Shown here piece after piece: positions 10,524-22,354 of a DNA stretch of 64,000 nucleotides (position 1 is its first letter; each line of letters begins with the position of its first letter). The notes under the pieces are model-generated. The model did not search any database. It worked only from the letters and a program-made list of their open reading frames with translations, and was not told the origin of the DNA. The stretch is from positions 62,001 through 126,000 of the forward strand of contig JAGTJM010000001.1 of NCBI GenBank assembly GCA_020747015.1, in the 5' to 3' direction. The position numbers and the translations under genes were made by a program. The DNA comes from Pyrenochaeta sp. MPI-SDFR-AT-0127. Taxonomy: Eukaryota > Ascomycota > Dothideomycetes > Pleosporales > Cucurbitariaceae.

Positions 10524-11202
10524 GATCGTTAATTGTGATGAAAAAGTTTTACAGCGCAACCACTCTTTTATATAGAATGTCGCCTATAAATTAGGTGTAC
10601 GGTAATTGTCTCGGTATTCCGGCTAACATCTTTCGCACCAGTTGGAGATGCTAGAAGTGGAGTAGTGAGCAATGCAGTGGACTGTGAGGGGTAGCTTCCC
10701 GACGGGCAAGTCGCAAAATGACGTAGAGTGTTACCAATCCACGCGTGTGGGGGTTTCCGCGCCCTACGACAACTGGATAATACTCGAGTCCATGCAGGGC
10801 ATATATTAGGGAAGAAGCAGTAAGGCGATAGACGAAGGAATATAAGTGTATTGGCTTTGCAATCGCGGCTGACAGAATATGATCCTTTTCCCAATCCGTG
10901 TACAGTACAACATCCTATTCATACAAACTATACAAAACCACTATCTAAGAACTCAACCCTTAAGTAATTCATAACTTGAGATTGGAGAACACAAAACGAG
11001 ATGTTAGGTCCAAAGCTCTGTATCCAAAAATGCGAGCCGCATGAAGAATTAGCCTCATGGGCTACTCGATAGATCCATGGATGCATCTGATCCAGAGGCG
11101 CATGAACGGATAGACATGTCAGCAGGGTTATCTTCCATTGGTGTATCCCTCGGGGCATTCCCCTAATCCGGTCCGTTAGCATGAAGGAAAACCAAATAGA
11201 GA
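10524..11202. other. Intergenic, no gene seen
   Basis: Upstream region of the M20 hydrolase and downstream region of the low-complexity protein gene. The open frames present (10568-10894, 10928-11182, minus) lack any family signature and I leave them out. Confidence 0.5.
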
Positions 11203-13291
11203 CTATGGACCCGCCATGTCTTCGCTGTCTTTCTCAAGCTGTCTCTCTAGGCTTCCAAGTAGATCTGGCTCAGATGGCGGAGCAGACGCTGCAATTGGTG
11301 GGGTTTCAATGGGAGCTTCGACCGAAGGTTTGATAGGAGCCTCGTTGGGAGCCCCAATATAAGACTCGACAGCAGCCTCAATGGGTGCCTCATTGGGAGT
11401 CTCAATGGGTGGCTCAACGGGAGCATCGACGGGAGCATCAACGAGAGCATCAAGGGGAGCCTTGATGGGAACATCGTTGGACGCTTCGATAGGGGCCATG
11501 ATGGGGGCCTCGAGGGACGGTTCGATGGGAGCTTCAATAGAGGCTTCAACAGAGGTTTCAATTGGAGCGTCAATGACTTCAAGGCCGGCTATAAGGACGG
11601 GCTCAGTGGCAGTCTCTGGTTCTATAACTGCTTCGGCGACTTCGCTCATTACAGCGTCAGGTGCAAGAGCCTCCGTAGCTGTGCCTGGAATCAGGGTCTG
11701 GTTGAGAGAGTTTTGCCGGCTATGAGAGATCGAGGATAGTGGCAGGTCTGGCGAACTGGAGGGATCACGCTCGGCAGGCTGCTGGGTCGTCTCTGGTGCT
11801 GTCATTGGCAGCGCAGCAGAATTATCCTTCTCGAGAGGCTGTGATGTCTCTACGGAAGCGGCTATCGGAAGTTCAGGGGCGGGAATGGCGTCTGAAGGTT
11901 CAACGTCCATTATGCTTGAGAGGTCCATCTCTGGCACGCTTGTAGGCGCAACTGTAGGCAACTTTGAAGGAGTTGTAGGCGTTGAGGCGTGGTCCATGTC
12001 GTGGTCCTCGTCTTCTGAACCCTCGTCACCCGAGCCCTCCTCTTCTTCGGCACCCGCGTCAGCCATTGGCGTATCTCCACCATCGGAAGGCGCAACTGAT
12101 CCATCCTCTTGCTTGACGCTGGGTGCAGTAAGAACATCGCTGCCTGTAGTCGACGCTGGCGTCCCTTGTTCCGTGGCGCCCTCAGCAAACACGACCTTCT
12201 TCTTCCCTCTGCCAGGACCTGCACGTTTGACCTTCTTCTTTGGAGGTGGTGGCCGTCGTCGGGGCGGTGTCTGCTGTAGGATATCATTGGCAACTACGAC
12301 GCCCTCGGCGTTTACAACACCAACTCCTTCCACAATGGTCCCTGGCGCGGCAGCGACGGGAGCGACTTCGATCGCAGCATCTGTGGGCTTGACTTCACCC
12401 TCAACGGCCTGGCCTTCAGGAACAAGGACCTTATAAACGGCCACATTTCCCTCCGCATCCAGCTTTTGAACCTTCGTCTCTCTCAACGCAGGCTGCGCTA
12501 GCTGGCCGTTGACATACGGCGAAGGGAGGCCTTTCCGCCTCTTAGCAAGATATTCTGGCTCTGGCGCTTCGAGATGTCGCGCAACCTTGGTATACTTCTT
12601 GACGGTGAAACCAGTTTGCACCTCTTTGTGCTCCTCTTCCTCATCTTTCATTTCATTATCGTCTTCTGGTGGAGCTGGAGGCTTGATAACCCTTCCGGAA
12701 CGTGCAGCACGGAGTAATTGTTGAGAATGTTCTGGTAGCATATGTGAATCTCGTGGCATAGGGAGTTCAGGCCAAGCATCCTTATCCACGGGTTTATTGT
12801 CGACTGCATTTGGTCCAATAGTAATTTCGACTTCTCGATACTGATTAATAGGCAATCCTTCTAGTACATTGTGTTCTATTTGGCCGCGTCCAGATCTGTT
12901 GGAGCGGTCTCTATTCCGGAACTAGTCACATGATGTTAGCTCTACTTTAGATGACATTGACAATTGGTGCGATGCGCGTTCAATCCATTGTTGCAGCGAC
13001 AATGTGCATCACAGAAATGCGTGCAGTGATTTCAGTTCTCCTTTCGTCTTCCCCTGAGCAGCCAAGATAACGGTCGTTCTGCGATTGATCGCAGCAGCGC
13101 TCACAATATAACTCTTATCACCAAATTTATCGTTCATGGCGTGTCAAGAACTAAAATAGAAAGGATAATACAACACGATGTGGTATGCAGTAAAAATCGC
13201 GGGTTTGCGCGTTGCTGATTAAGGGCCGACACGAAAACGCAAGCAGAGTTACACAGAGAATACAAACATCGAAATGACGTACCGGAGCCAT
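11203..13291 (-). CDS. Low-complexity, probably nuclear fungal protein with degenerate Ala-Pro-Ile-Glu repeats
   Basis: Two exons: a nine-base exon 13283-13291 (Met-Ala-Pro) and 11203-12921, giving 575 residues; the 361-base intron is long for this genome. The first 140 residues are the ordered-looking, probably conserved part: FRNRDRSNRSGRGQIEHN, LPINQYREVEI, KDAWPELPMPRDSHMLPEHS, LLRAARSGRVIKPP and EPEYLAKRRKGLPSPY. A Pro/Lys/Arg patch follows (RRRPPPPKKKVKR), which looks like a nuclear localisation signal. The rest is acidic and disordered, and from about residue 430 it holds a run of degenerate four-residue units of the APIE type. I recall similar fungal proteins carrying vague names (LYR-family or apopolysialoglycoprotein), but the name is not supported by anything here. 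Function unknown. Confidence 0.7.
11330..11575 (-). repeat. Degenerate 12-base coding repeats (APIE units)
   Basis: Within the preceding gene, units such as GGAGCATCGACG and GGAGCCTCGATG recur every 12 or 24 bases, encoding APIE, APVD, APIK and variants. The units are diverged, not recent copies. Confidence 0.7.
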
Positions 13292-14022
13292 GGTAGATTG
13301 CAGCTGCCTCGATGGGCGATGATGCGCAGGTCAGGTGAAGGCGGGTCTGGTGTTGGCGCAATGCAACGGGAAGTCGCGATGTGGTGAAAGACAGGCGCGT
13401 TTGAGGTTGGGAAAGTGCAACCGTGCGCGTGTTCCTCCGCTATACCGGATTGGGTAGAGTCAAAGCCAATCCATCTCGATATGGCGGTGCTCGGCAATCT
13501 TAAAGCACTTGTGTCTTGATGTTAAGCGATATTGTGTTGAGGCTCTATTTGGATTGATATCTGGTGTATTGAATGCTGTTGTGGAGACCATAGCCCTGCC
13601 TAGGTTGGTAGATTGATCCTCCTTGGATACCCTATCCTATACTCCTCGCACCGCCAGACGTAGTCGCGCACGATCACCTCAAACGATGTAATATGACATA
13701 ATGGGATTGAGAGAGGAGATCATGTCATGTCTGAATTGCTCGAGATCCAACCATCCTTCTACAGAAGATTATCGTCACTTTGGGGACTCTGAACTTGCAA
13801 ACCATGATATATAGTACAGTTCCAAAATTATGAGAGTTCGTCCACATGACTCTAGTCATGCCGCGTTAAGGCAATTGTGCCCGGTCATGCGAGCAGAATT
13901 TATCGTAGTGTTACAAGATCATTGCTTCAGATCAATCGTACCTCAACTGCATCCCGGCATTTAGCTCAATCCCACCTAGAAATGTATTAGCGTTATCAAA
14001 CGTCGCCTTAGGGTACATCATC
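13292..14022. other. Intergenic, no gene seen
   Basis: Upstream of the low-complexity protein and downstream of ISD11. Short open frames only. Confidence 0.5.
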
Positions 14023-14687
14023 TTACCCTTGATCTTTCTGCCGCACAATGTCTCCCTCGTTGCCTGTCTGTTTCCCTTGCTTCCCACCCTCCACGACGAG
14101 ACGATCGATCTGGTAAAATTGGCTTATGACAGTTTGCCTCTGTACACCCTAGTTAGCCTCTGGCTACTTCCACATTCTCAGGTCCGCTCCACATCTTCCT
14201 CCGTACTACTCCTGCGCTTCAAGTGTCCCATAGCACAACCTCTTATATCATGAACAAGTTACGAGATTGTATGGCTTGTCTTTTTGCCCACGTCCGGCCA
14301 CTACCCATTCCGGCCACTCAACCCATAGAACATGTATAACGTACCTTCAGCATTTGTAACTCCTTCAATCCCTTCTGCACAAGCTCCTGTATTCTTCTCT
14401 CCTCTGTCACGCTTCGGTGTTCACGAAAGCTATCGCGCGTTCGTCGTTTGGCGTATTCACGGAAATTGTAGGCGGCGAATTGGCCACCTTGCCGTAGCAA
14501 TGAGCGGTACTATATGATAGCAATCAATATATCGTGTTTGTAGGGTGTAAAGTGTACGTATAGGGGCGGTGCGCCGGCTTGGTACTCTCCACTGGTGACG
14601 GTATAGGTTACGGAGACGCATGCAGTGGGTATGAGGGGCGGATCGAATGGGTTAGGTACGTACAAGTGAGCGCACTTGATAGGGCAT
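14023..14687 (-). CDS. ISD11: Mitochondrial LYR protein ISD11 (LYRM4), desulfurase partner
   Basis: Small matrix protein that binds and stabilises the cysteine desulfurase Nfs1, required for Fe-S cluster formation. Three exons: 14664-14687 (eight codons, MPYQVRSL), 14345-14509, 14023-14139; 101 residues. The LYR motif is formed across the first splice junction: Leu closes exon 1 and Tyr-Arg opens exon 2. Exon 2 carries the diagnostic QFAAYNFREYAKRRTRD and FREH; exon 3 supplies RQTVISQFYQIDRLVVEG. A gene model that used only the largest open frame would lose both ends. The C-terminal tail after VVEG (about 20 residues, Lys/Gln/Gly-rich) is longer than in yeast. It lies upstream of and on the same strand as the low-complexity protein gene. 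Confidence 0.9.
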
Positions 14688-15161
14688 ATCTCCCTTGGTT
14701 GCTTGTGTTAAGGACATGTCGAAATATGTGGCGACTCTCTGGAGGTGGTGCACATGGAAATAAATCGTTGATTATATCATAGGTCTGGGGTCGGAGGAAA
14801 GCTTTGAGAGTCCGAGCTTCAGGTGGATCGCCGCCCGCAAAGATGCTTTTCCAACCCCAGAACTAGGTCAATACATTTACTCACACATCGAATAGTGAGC
14901 CTGAAATGCTCCGAGAACTTTCATTCAATTGAGTATTTGGTAATGTTTATGTAAAGACTAGTCCAAATATCTGCAGCTGTTGTACACGGGAAAGTCCTTC
15001 TCGACCTTCGTCCGGCCCCACGTGGGTATTCATATCGTACTCCGAACTCCATTAAAATGCAGTTATATGATCATCCAATAGGCTCATAGATGGAATAATG
15101 ACAAGCTACTGCGCTCAGAGCGGCTGTCCAAAGAAAAAACTTTACCTACGCTCAGTCTGAT
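14688..15161. other. Intergenic, no gene seen
   Basis: Region between ISD11 and the 3' end of the SF3a subunit gene. Nothing recognisable. Confidence 0.5.
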
Positions 15162-16759
15162 CTACTGACGGTGTTTCTCTTGAATCCTGCGTAGCTGCTC
15201 CTGAACGTTCATGCTCTGCATCTGCGTAAGACGAGCAGCATCCTTCGCTGGGTCTGGCTGTCCATCGTATGACGTGGCTGCCTTCTTCCGCCGAGCTTCT
15301 TCCTCAGCAGTTATGGGTAGACCGGTAGCACCGTCATAGATGTCGTCGCGCTGGCTAGCAAAGCGCTTGAGATTATTTGCAACGTCGGCCGTGTTGATCG
15401 TGGTCGAATATCGTGCTTCGGCTTTATCACGCTGCTCCTTCCAGCGCGGATCGAGCAATTCAACTGGAACGAGTTATTAGTACTTGTACGGTTTGGAAGC
15501 AACCAAGGGGTGCACTTACTTCGAATGTGATCGTCCATCTCATGTGATGGGATGCTCTGCTTGCAGTTAGGGCACACGGACATGGAGACGTTGGCCTTCT
15601 TCGCAGCAGCGCGGGGAACGTAGTCTGTGACAATGCGACCAGGCGCTCCTCTTGCCGCAGCTTGAGCGCGAGCCCTCTGGTCACTTTCTGCTTGTCTCTC
15701 TCTCGCGAGTCGCGCCTGTTCTTCTTCGCGTGCAATCTGTGCCGGATTCCTATAGTCTTGAGGGGGTGGTGGGTATGCTCCGTATGGCGCTTGAACGGGT
15801 GGGGCCATCGGTGCGTAATTAGGTTGCATTGGTGGCGGCGGTATGTGTTGCTGAGTGGCATTGTAGTAGGTGGATTCGTCAGGCATGGCCTCCTCGAGGC
15901 GCCTCGTCGAGAGCGAGACCATGGCCTTTTGTTCGAGGGACTGAGACTGTAGGTCGTTGAGGAGTGCTGGTGGAGGGAGATCCGCCGCATCATCTGCTTC
16001 ATCGAATAATACTGTTGCGATGACAGTAAAATCATGCCAGTCGATACTTGCAAACTCCCTGTGCTCGTCCTCGGCCTTTTTGACCTCCTTTTCTTTCTGT
16101 GCAGTCACATACTTGACGTACTCGGCGCGCTGCTTCGACCGGTCCAAGACGTGAAACCGATTCTTGATGTTGTGCTGCAGCTCCTCGATGCGCGCCTCAA
16201 CAGTCGCTTCCTCCTCAAGCAGAATCTTGTATTGCTCGACCAGCGATCGAAAAAACTGGAAGAAGCTGTGGTTGGGGCGGAGGAAATCGAATTGGAAGTT
16301 GCCAGACTCACGATTGCGCAGCTCTTTCAGCCAGTTCTCGCCTACACGCGCGGTGTACAGCGCGGTCAGCTTTAGCACCTCAAGATCCTTTGCGCTGATA
16401 TTGGGCATGCGCGCAGAAAATCGAAACTTGGGCGGCTCTGGGGGTCCTTTTGGCTTCTGGATCACGGGCTGCGCGCTTTTTGCAGATGGTCCATGGCCCT
16501 CTTTCAGTTGCTGAAGGTACCACAAGAAGTAGGGGTTGTATGGGTCGTCGTCAAGCACGAACTGTAGATTGCTTTTTGAGTCGCTGACGACACGCTGCTT
16601 CAAACCCGCCAGATTCGATTCACCTCGGCGATTGATGAAGTCGGCGGTTTTGGCAACACTCTCGCGCACGTTTGCGGGGGGTATGACAACATTCTCGGGG
16701 GGTTTGACGTCTAGGTCTCCCGTGTTAGTTGGAGCGACATCGCCATTGGTGTTGGCCAT
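15162..16759 (-). CDS. Splicing factor 3A subunit 1 (Prp21/SF3a120 homologue)
   Basis: U2 snRNP component that helps stabilise U2 at the branch site. Exons 15520-16759 and 15162-15463, 513 residues, from the ATG of MANTNGD. There are two SURP domains: the first around residues 28-75 (VRESVAKTADFINRRGE, ending NPYFLWYL) and the second around 120-165 (LKLTALYTARVGENWL, then FDFLRPNHSFFQFF). A coiled region follows, with a Pro-rich linker, then the fungal SF3a1 core with VCPNCKQSIPSHEMDDHIR and, across the intron, IELLDPRWKEQRDKAE. The C-terminal ubiquitin-like domain of animal SF3A1 is absent, as in fungi. It is divergent from PMT2 across about 800 bp. A longer frame upstream of this ATG lacks domain support. 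Confidence 0.92.
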
Positions 16760-17556
16760 GGTGAGGCAGGGAGTATGCGTTTGGCGGCGGATAAGGCAGA
16801 GATAGGTTTTGCGCGTAGACAGTGAAGAGAACGGCGAATCGCAAGTCGCACGGCGTGGCAAGTTCGAGTAGCGAGATCAATATGTGCTGCTGATATACCC
16901 ACCGTTTTCTGTGCGCGTAGAACACGAAGGGATACCGCAGAGATCAAACAGCGGCGAGTTGTGAATCTTGGACTTGCAGAAAGTTGCGGAGCTCGATGCG
17001 GAGATTCCAAACGGCAAGGCATGCGGATCAATGTTTCGCCGGAGTTCAGCCACAGCAGCCACCTGTAGATTGATCTTGAAGCACTCGGCGATACTCTGCA
17101 CGGCTCGGCTTGCCGTTGCTAGAATCACAATCCCTTGCGTGTCGCAATGTAGATTAACACTGAATGCCATAGCAGATAGTAATTGCAGAATCTCTGTCTT
17201 AGTCGCCGCTGGAGTGCGTAACCTCCAGCTATTTTCAGCTCAGCTTTCCCGATTGGGCAAGGGCTCTCTCCTGCTCTCTAGTGGACAGCTTGCGAACTGC
17301 AGAGACAAGGATACTCCACCACTCCTTGCGGGACCCTCGATGCCCCCTGGCTGTTTATAACCATTACGACGCCCGTTCCCCCTTCGCCAATTGATGGGAC
17401 CTTCTTCGTACTCTCATTAACTCCTCTTGTCGTTGCTTGGAGCCCACCAGTGTCTCCTATAATATTTGTTGGAGCTTCTCCAACACTCGATACGGCTCTG
17501 CGCACTTGCTGATCGAGCCGCAACGCAACCACACAGGACCCGCACAACCCGCCACC
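16760..17556. promoter_or_regulatory. Shared divergent promoter region SF3a1 / PMT2
   Basis: About 800 bp between two start codons on opposite strands. No gene-like frame. The PMT2 start has a textbook context, GCCACCATGG at 17551-17560, which decides it against an upstream non-ATG extension of the frame. Confidence 0.5.
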
Positions 17557-20500
17557 ATGGCGAGCCGAACGGCATCAAATCCCTATCTGAGCGAAAAGCC
17601 TAACGCGCGTCGCGCAGGCAAGTCTCCATCGCGATCTCCAGCGCCAAATGGACGGAAGCAGCAACAGAAGCAGCAGCAGAAGGTCAAGGGCTACACTTCC
17701 GAGGGAGTGCAGGACCATGACATCTTCAATCTGCCAGGCTCTGACTGGCAGCTACTTGCCGGATTGACGCTCGTTGCATCTGTTGTGCGGCTGTTTAGGA
17801 TAGCTCAGCCCACCAGCGTCGTCTTCGATGAAGTCCAGTACGTTGTCACATGTGCCCACCACCCTTCCAAGAATACCGACTAACATTTGCTCTAGCTTCG
17901 GTGGTTTTGCGTCCAAATACATCAAGGGCAAGTTCTTTATGGACGTCCATCCTCCCCTCGCGAAGCTCCTCATTACGTTGGCTGGATGGCTTGGTGGATT
18001 CGATGGAAACTTCGACTTCAAGGATATTGGCAAAGACTACTTGGAGCCAGGTGTACCATATGTCACTATGCGCCTGCTACCCGCGATCTGCGGAATTTTG
18101 ACGATTCCAACCATGTTCCTTACTCTCAAGGCTGCGGGCTGCCGCACTACCACTGCGGCGCTGGGCGCAGGCCTAGTCATTTTTGGTGCGCAGATCCGTC
18201 TCCTTATTTCGTACCTTACACTGACCGTATTCAGACAATGCACTCGTTACTCAGTCCCGCTTGATTCTCCTCGACTCTCCACTTGTCATCTTCACCGCCT
18301 TCACCGCACTCGCCTGGACAAGCTTCACGAACCAGCACGAGCAAGGACCTTCCAAGGCCTTCCAACCATCATGGTGGTTCTGGCTTGTTGCAAGTGGCTT
18401 TGGGCTTGGCGCAACTGTCAGCGTCAAGTGGGTTGGTTTATTCACCATCGCTTGGGTTGGCAGCTTGACACTCTTACAGCTCTGGGTTCTGCTTGGAGAC
18501 ACCAGGAACGTCACTCCTCGGTTGTGGTTCAAGCACTTCTTTGCCCGTCTGTTTTGCTTGGTCGTCATCCCTGTGTCTTTCTACATGGCCATGTTCGGAA
18601 TCCACTTCATCTGCCTCGTCAATCCTGGTGAAGGAGATGGTTTCATGTCTTCTGAGTTCCAGGCGACATTAAACTCGAAGGGCATGCAGGCCGTCCCGGC
18701 CGATGTTGCATTTGGAAGCCGCATCTCACTTCGTCACTGGAATACTCAAGGCGGATACCTTCACTCCCACAGTCACATGTACCCGACCGGCAGCAAACAG
18801 CAACAGATCACCCTTTACCCCCACAAGGATGAGAACAATGTGTGGATCATGGAGAACCAAACACTGCCCATCATGCCTGAGGATTACACGGGGCCAAACC
18901 TTACAAGTCCAAAGGCCTGGGATGGGATAGGCCCAACCTACATTGAGGACGGTGCTGTCATCCGACTCTACCATATTACTACCGACCGACGCCTCCACTC
19001 CCACGACGTCCGTGCGCCTGTCACAGAAGCGGACTGGCAGAACGAAGTCTCTGCCTACGGTTACGAAGGTTTCGAGGGCGACGCTAACGATCTTTTCCGC
19101 ATCGAAATTGTCAAGGGCAAGTCTGATGGAGCCGAGGCGAAGAAGCGGCTCCGTACCATTCAATCAAAGTTCAGGCTTGTCCACCTTATGACTGGCTGTG
19201 TGCTCTTTTCGCACAAAGTCAAGCTTCCTGATTGGGGTTTCGAGCAGCAAGAAGTGACCTGCGCTAGGGGCGGTACTCTGCCAAACAGTATCTGGTATAT
19301 TGAAGGCAATGTTCACCCCTTGATGACGGGTAAGTGGGACTTGTCTATTTTCTCTTGAATTTCAGCCTTTCTTTAGCATTTGTAAAGATAACATTAGCTA
19401 ACAAAGTCACAGAGGATGCTGAAAAGGTGAATTATCGCAATCCCGGCTTCTTTGGAAAATTCTGGGAGTTGCAGAAGGTCATGTGGAAAACCAATGCCGG
19501 TCTCACCGAGTCACATGCCTGGGACTCCCGTCCACCATCCTGGCCCATTCTACAACGCGGAATAAATTTCTGGGGTAAAGAATTCCGACAGATCTACCTC
19601 ATTGGGAATCCAGGTTGGTACCAGAATTTGGAGAGCATGCAGAATGAACACTGACTTTTCCAGTCATTTGGTGGAGTTCCACCGCACTGATTGGACTTTA
19701 CATTGCAGTAAAGGGCCTGGCTGTTCTTCGATGGCAGCGCGGCTACCGCGATTATAACAATGTCACGTTCAAGCGCTTCGACTATGAAGTGGGTATGAGC
19801 ATCCTCGGATGGGCCTTCCACTATTTCCCGTTCTTCCTCATGGCACGTCAGCTTTTCTTGCACCATTACCTACCAGCCCTTTACTTTGCCATTCTTGCTC
19901 TGTGCCAGATGTTCGACTTTGTAAGCTTTCGGTTCAGTGTATTTGGCCTAAAGCAGTACCCTGCTATTGGTCAAGCAGCAGCAGTTGGCTTTTTGGCAGT
20001 TGCCATTACTGTCTTCACAGTCTACTCTCCACTTGCGTACGGTAATGCATGGACTAAGGATGCGTGCAACAGCGTAAAGCTGTTCGGAACTTGGGACTGG
20101 GACTGCAACAACTTCCTCAACTCGGTAAGTATCCATGATGATGACTGGTTTGAAAACTTCTGACCCACCACAGTATGAAGCGTACAACTCGCAGGGCACC
20201 CCGGTTGCATCCATTTCGGCCCCTTCGTCGGCCCCTCCAGCTGCTGTCGTCCCTCCTCCGATTCAACAAGAAGAGCCAGTACAGGCAAAACGGGATGAAG
20301 TGGTTTCGGAGAAGGCCGCTGTTTCCCCGCCTCCGCAAGGTGTACCCAAGGACCTTCCCATCGTCTCTAAAGAGGAGCGTATCGAGTACCGTGATGAGAA
20401 CGGCCGCGTGCTCAAGGAGGACGAGGTAGAGGCACTTGCCGGAAAAGTAAGCTTCAAGACGCGCTACGAGACACGCACGCGCATTGTTGATGCTCAGGGT

Positions 20501-20737
20501 AACGAGATCTACGAGGGTCTGGTGGATTCCCACGGCCCTGCTGAGGAGCAGGGGGTGGCGCCGCCGCATCCAGACGCTGAAGGCAGAAACCCTGAGACGC
20601 AGGAGCAGGCTGCTGAGGCTAGCGAGGTGCCGCCCACGGTGGAGGTGGTTGCAGATCAACAAAAGGAGAAGAGTGCTGAGCAGGATAAGAAGGATGCGAA
20701 GCCGGCTAGCGAGGCACAGGCGGCGACGAAAGAGTGA
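17557..20737 (+). CDS. PMT2: Protein O-mannosyltransferase, PMT2 subfamily
   Basis: Endoplasmic-reticulum membrane enzyme that transfers mannose from dolichyl-phosphate-mannose to Ser/Thr of secretory proteins. Six exons: 17557-17837, 17896-18185, 18235-19329, 19413-19613, 19664-20124, 20174-20737; 963 residues. A cytosolic N-terminus with a short Gln-rich run precedes the first membrane segment. The catalytic luminal loop reads VVFDEVHFGGFASKYIKG with the Asp-Glu pair, followed by DVHPPLAKLL. Splicing at 18186-18234 gives IFDNALVTQSRLILLDSP, the family signature. The luminal loop carries MIR repeats (SRISLRHWNTQGGYLHSH, LYHITTDRRLHSHDVRAP, IQSKFRLVHLMTGCVL). A further block of membrane segments ends near DWDCNNFLNS. 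The last exon adds a 188-residue Pro/Glu-rich cytosolic tail. The MIR spacing and HWNTQGGYLHSH fit PMT2 better than PMT1 or PMT4. Confidence 0.92.
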
Positions 20738-21805
20738 CGGGTTCTTTTCGGTGCCACGTCGGACTATAATTTCACACCAAAAGGTAGTTAAACCAGGTGC
20801 TACTACTTTTCATTTGTACCATAGGGACATGGCTAGAAGCGAACGGAGCTGGTGGCGCTGGGTTTGGCTGGCTGGCCCATGAATGGAGAAGGGGGTGGGC
20901 TGCATCGGCATTTGCATAATGAATACTTCCAATCCAGACTCTTGGCAAAGCACAATCTTTCACATGGACAATTGATGGCGATGGAAATGTCGCCGGACGA
21001 GATATGGAAGCCCATTGCGGGATGGTGGTTGGCTCACTGATCAAAAAGGCCGTTGGCTATGGTTGTGAGGTTGACATGTCAGATGTGGGTGGCGCCCGGC
21101 CGGCCTAGCTAAGTGTGTGGAGTGGCGGCCTTGGTTGCAACAAGCCATGGGCTCGATCATAGTACTGTCAAAAAGCAAGCGTGTATGTCGCATCGATCGC
21201 GCGTGTGAGGGCCCTTGCTCGCGCAAAATGTCTACTCGGCGTGAAAGGCAGCCAGGGCGTGGGCTAGCTGGATTCGTCTGGCAAGGGTTCCAGACCCGTT
21301 GGCGGGACCGGGCGTGCTCAGGGTCCAACTCGCACGACATGTGACGTCACCGTGCATGTACGACCTCAATTTTGAAGATTGGCACCGCAGAGGCCCGAGG
21401 GCGGATGGCAAGATTTCCCCGTGAGAACCGAGCCAGGCATCTAGTGATGCAACTTGGCTTGGTGGAGCGGCCTGGGTAACACGCACATGCGCGTTTGCCA
21501 CGCAATCTCTGGCCGCCCCGGTGCCGTTAGACATGCCATTGTTGGTGTTCGTTCGCGGCATTTGGAAACTTCTAGCTGCAGTGTGAAGCAAGCGAGTCAC
21601 TTGGGCCGTCGTTCGACCAAGAAAGGAGGTTCCGCGGAGCCAAGCTTACGAGAGCGCGCCACGGATGGGCGCGTCCATATTAATATGGTTCCCCGGCCTG
21701 CCCTGGAGCTAGATCTATCTTGAGGTTTGATGACAGAAGGCAGAGTCGCCATTACACCACACCACATCATCTTGGGGGTTTCCCTGCATTCTTGTTCAAG
21801 CAATC
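20738..21805. other. Intergenic, no gene seen
   Basis: GC-rich stretch after PMT2 with many short overlapping frames on both strands and no motif. Contains a TATTAATATGG string near 21678 that could serve the following small frame. Confidence 0.4.
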
Positions 21806-22354
21806 ATGTCGGCAGACAACTACGACGATGAGAATAGCAAAAAACACGTATGCTGCGCCTGCACGCATCGTGGCCGCACACCTACACCGCGCTCCCATAC
21901 ATCAAACCATTCCCCAAAATCACCCCCACAAAATTCAAAGTCAAAGCACTTTACTGCACCATCCACCACGATTACAACACCAACAAGCAGTACGGCGGTT
22001 TTCATAGTAAGCGACACGTGCTACCCAACCGCAACAGACTTCAACACCAATAAGGGTGCCACGCGCATTGACTCGGCTCACAGCTCCCAGCGAGCCGCCA
22101 ACAATCGCGCAAAGAAAATAATTTACGAAAATTCTGGCGGCTGTACAGTCGATATCGACAAAATCATTGAAGAGATGAAACAGGGCTTGTACACGGGGAT
22201 CGGCATTGGGGGCAAGGAAGAAAGGGATGGCGGCTGTTACGCACGCAAGTGTGAAGTCGAGGGGAAAATCCTGGATGAGGATAGTGAAGACGAGGGGGGA
22301 GAGGACATGTGTGATGGTGACAAGGACAGGGAAGGGGACGTTGATATGGGATGA
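21806..22354 (+). CDS. Hypothetical small acidic protein (doubtful)
   Basis: A 182-codon frame from a clean ATG (ATCATGTCGG). The first half is Ser/Thr/Pro/Asn-rich with a CCAC doublet near the start. The middle is more ordered (CTVDIDKIIEEMKQGLYTG), and the end is an acidic Asp/Glu/Gly run. No signal peptide or membrane segment. I recognise no family. It may be a lineage-restricted gene or a chance frame; composition and a well-formed ATG are the only support. Confidence 0.35.
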   Translation: MSADNYDDENSKKHVCCACTHRGRTPTPRSHTSNHSPKSPPQNSKSKHFTAPSTTITTPTSSTAVFIVSDTCYPTATDFNTNKGATRIDSAHSSQRAANNRAKKIIYENSGGCTVDIDKIIEEMKQGLYTGIGIGGKEERDGGCYARKCEVEGKILDEDSEDEGGEDMCDGDKDREGDVDMG

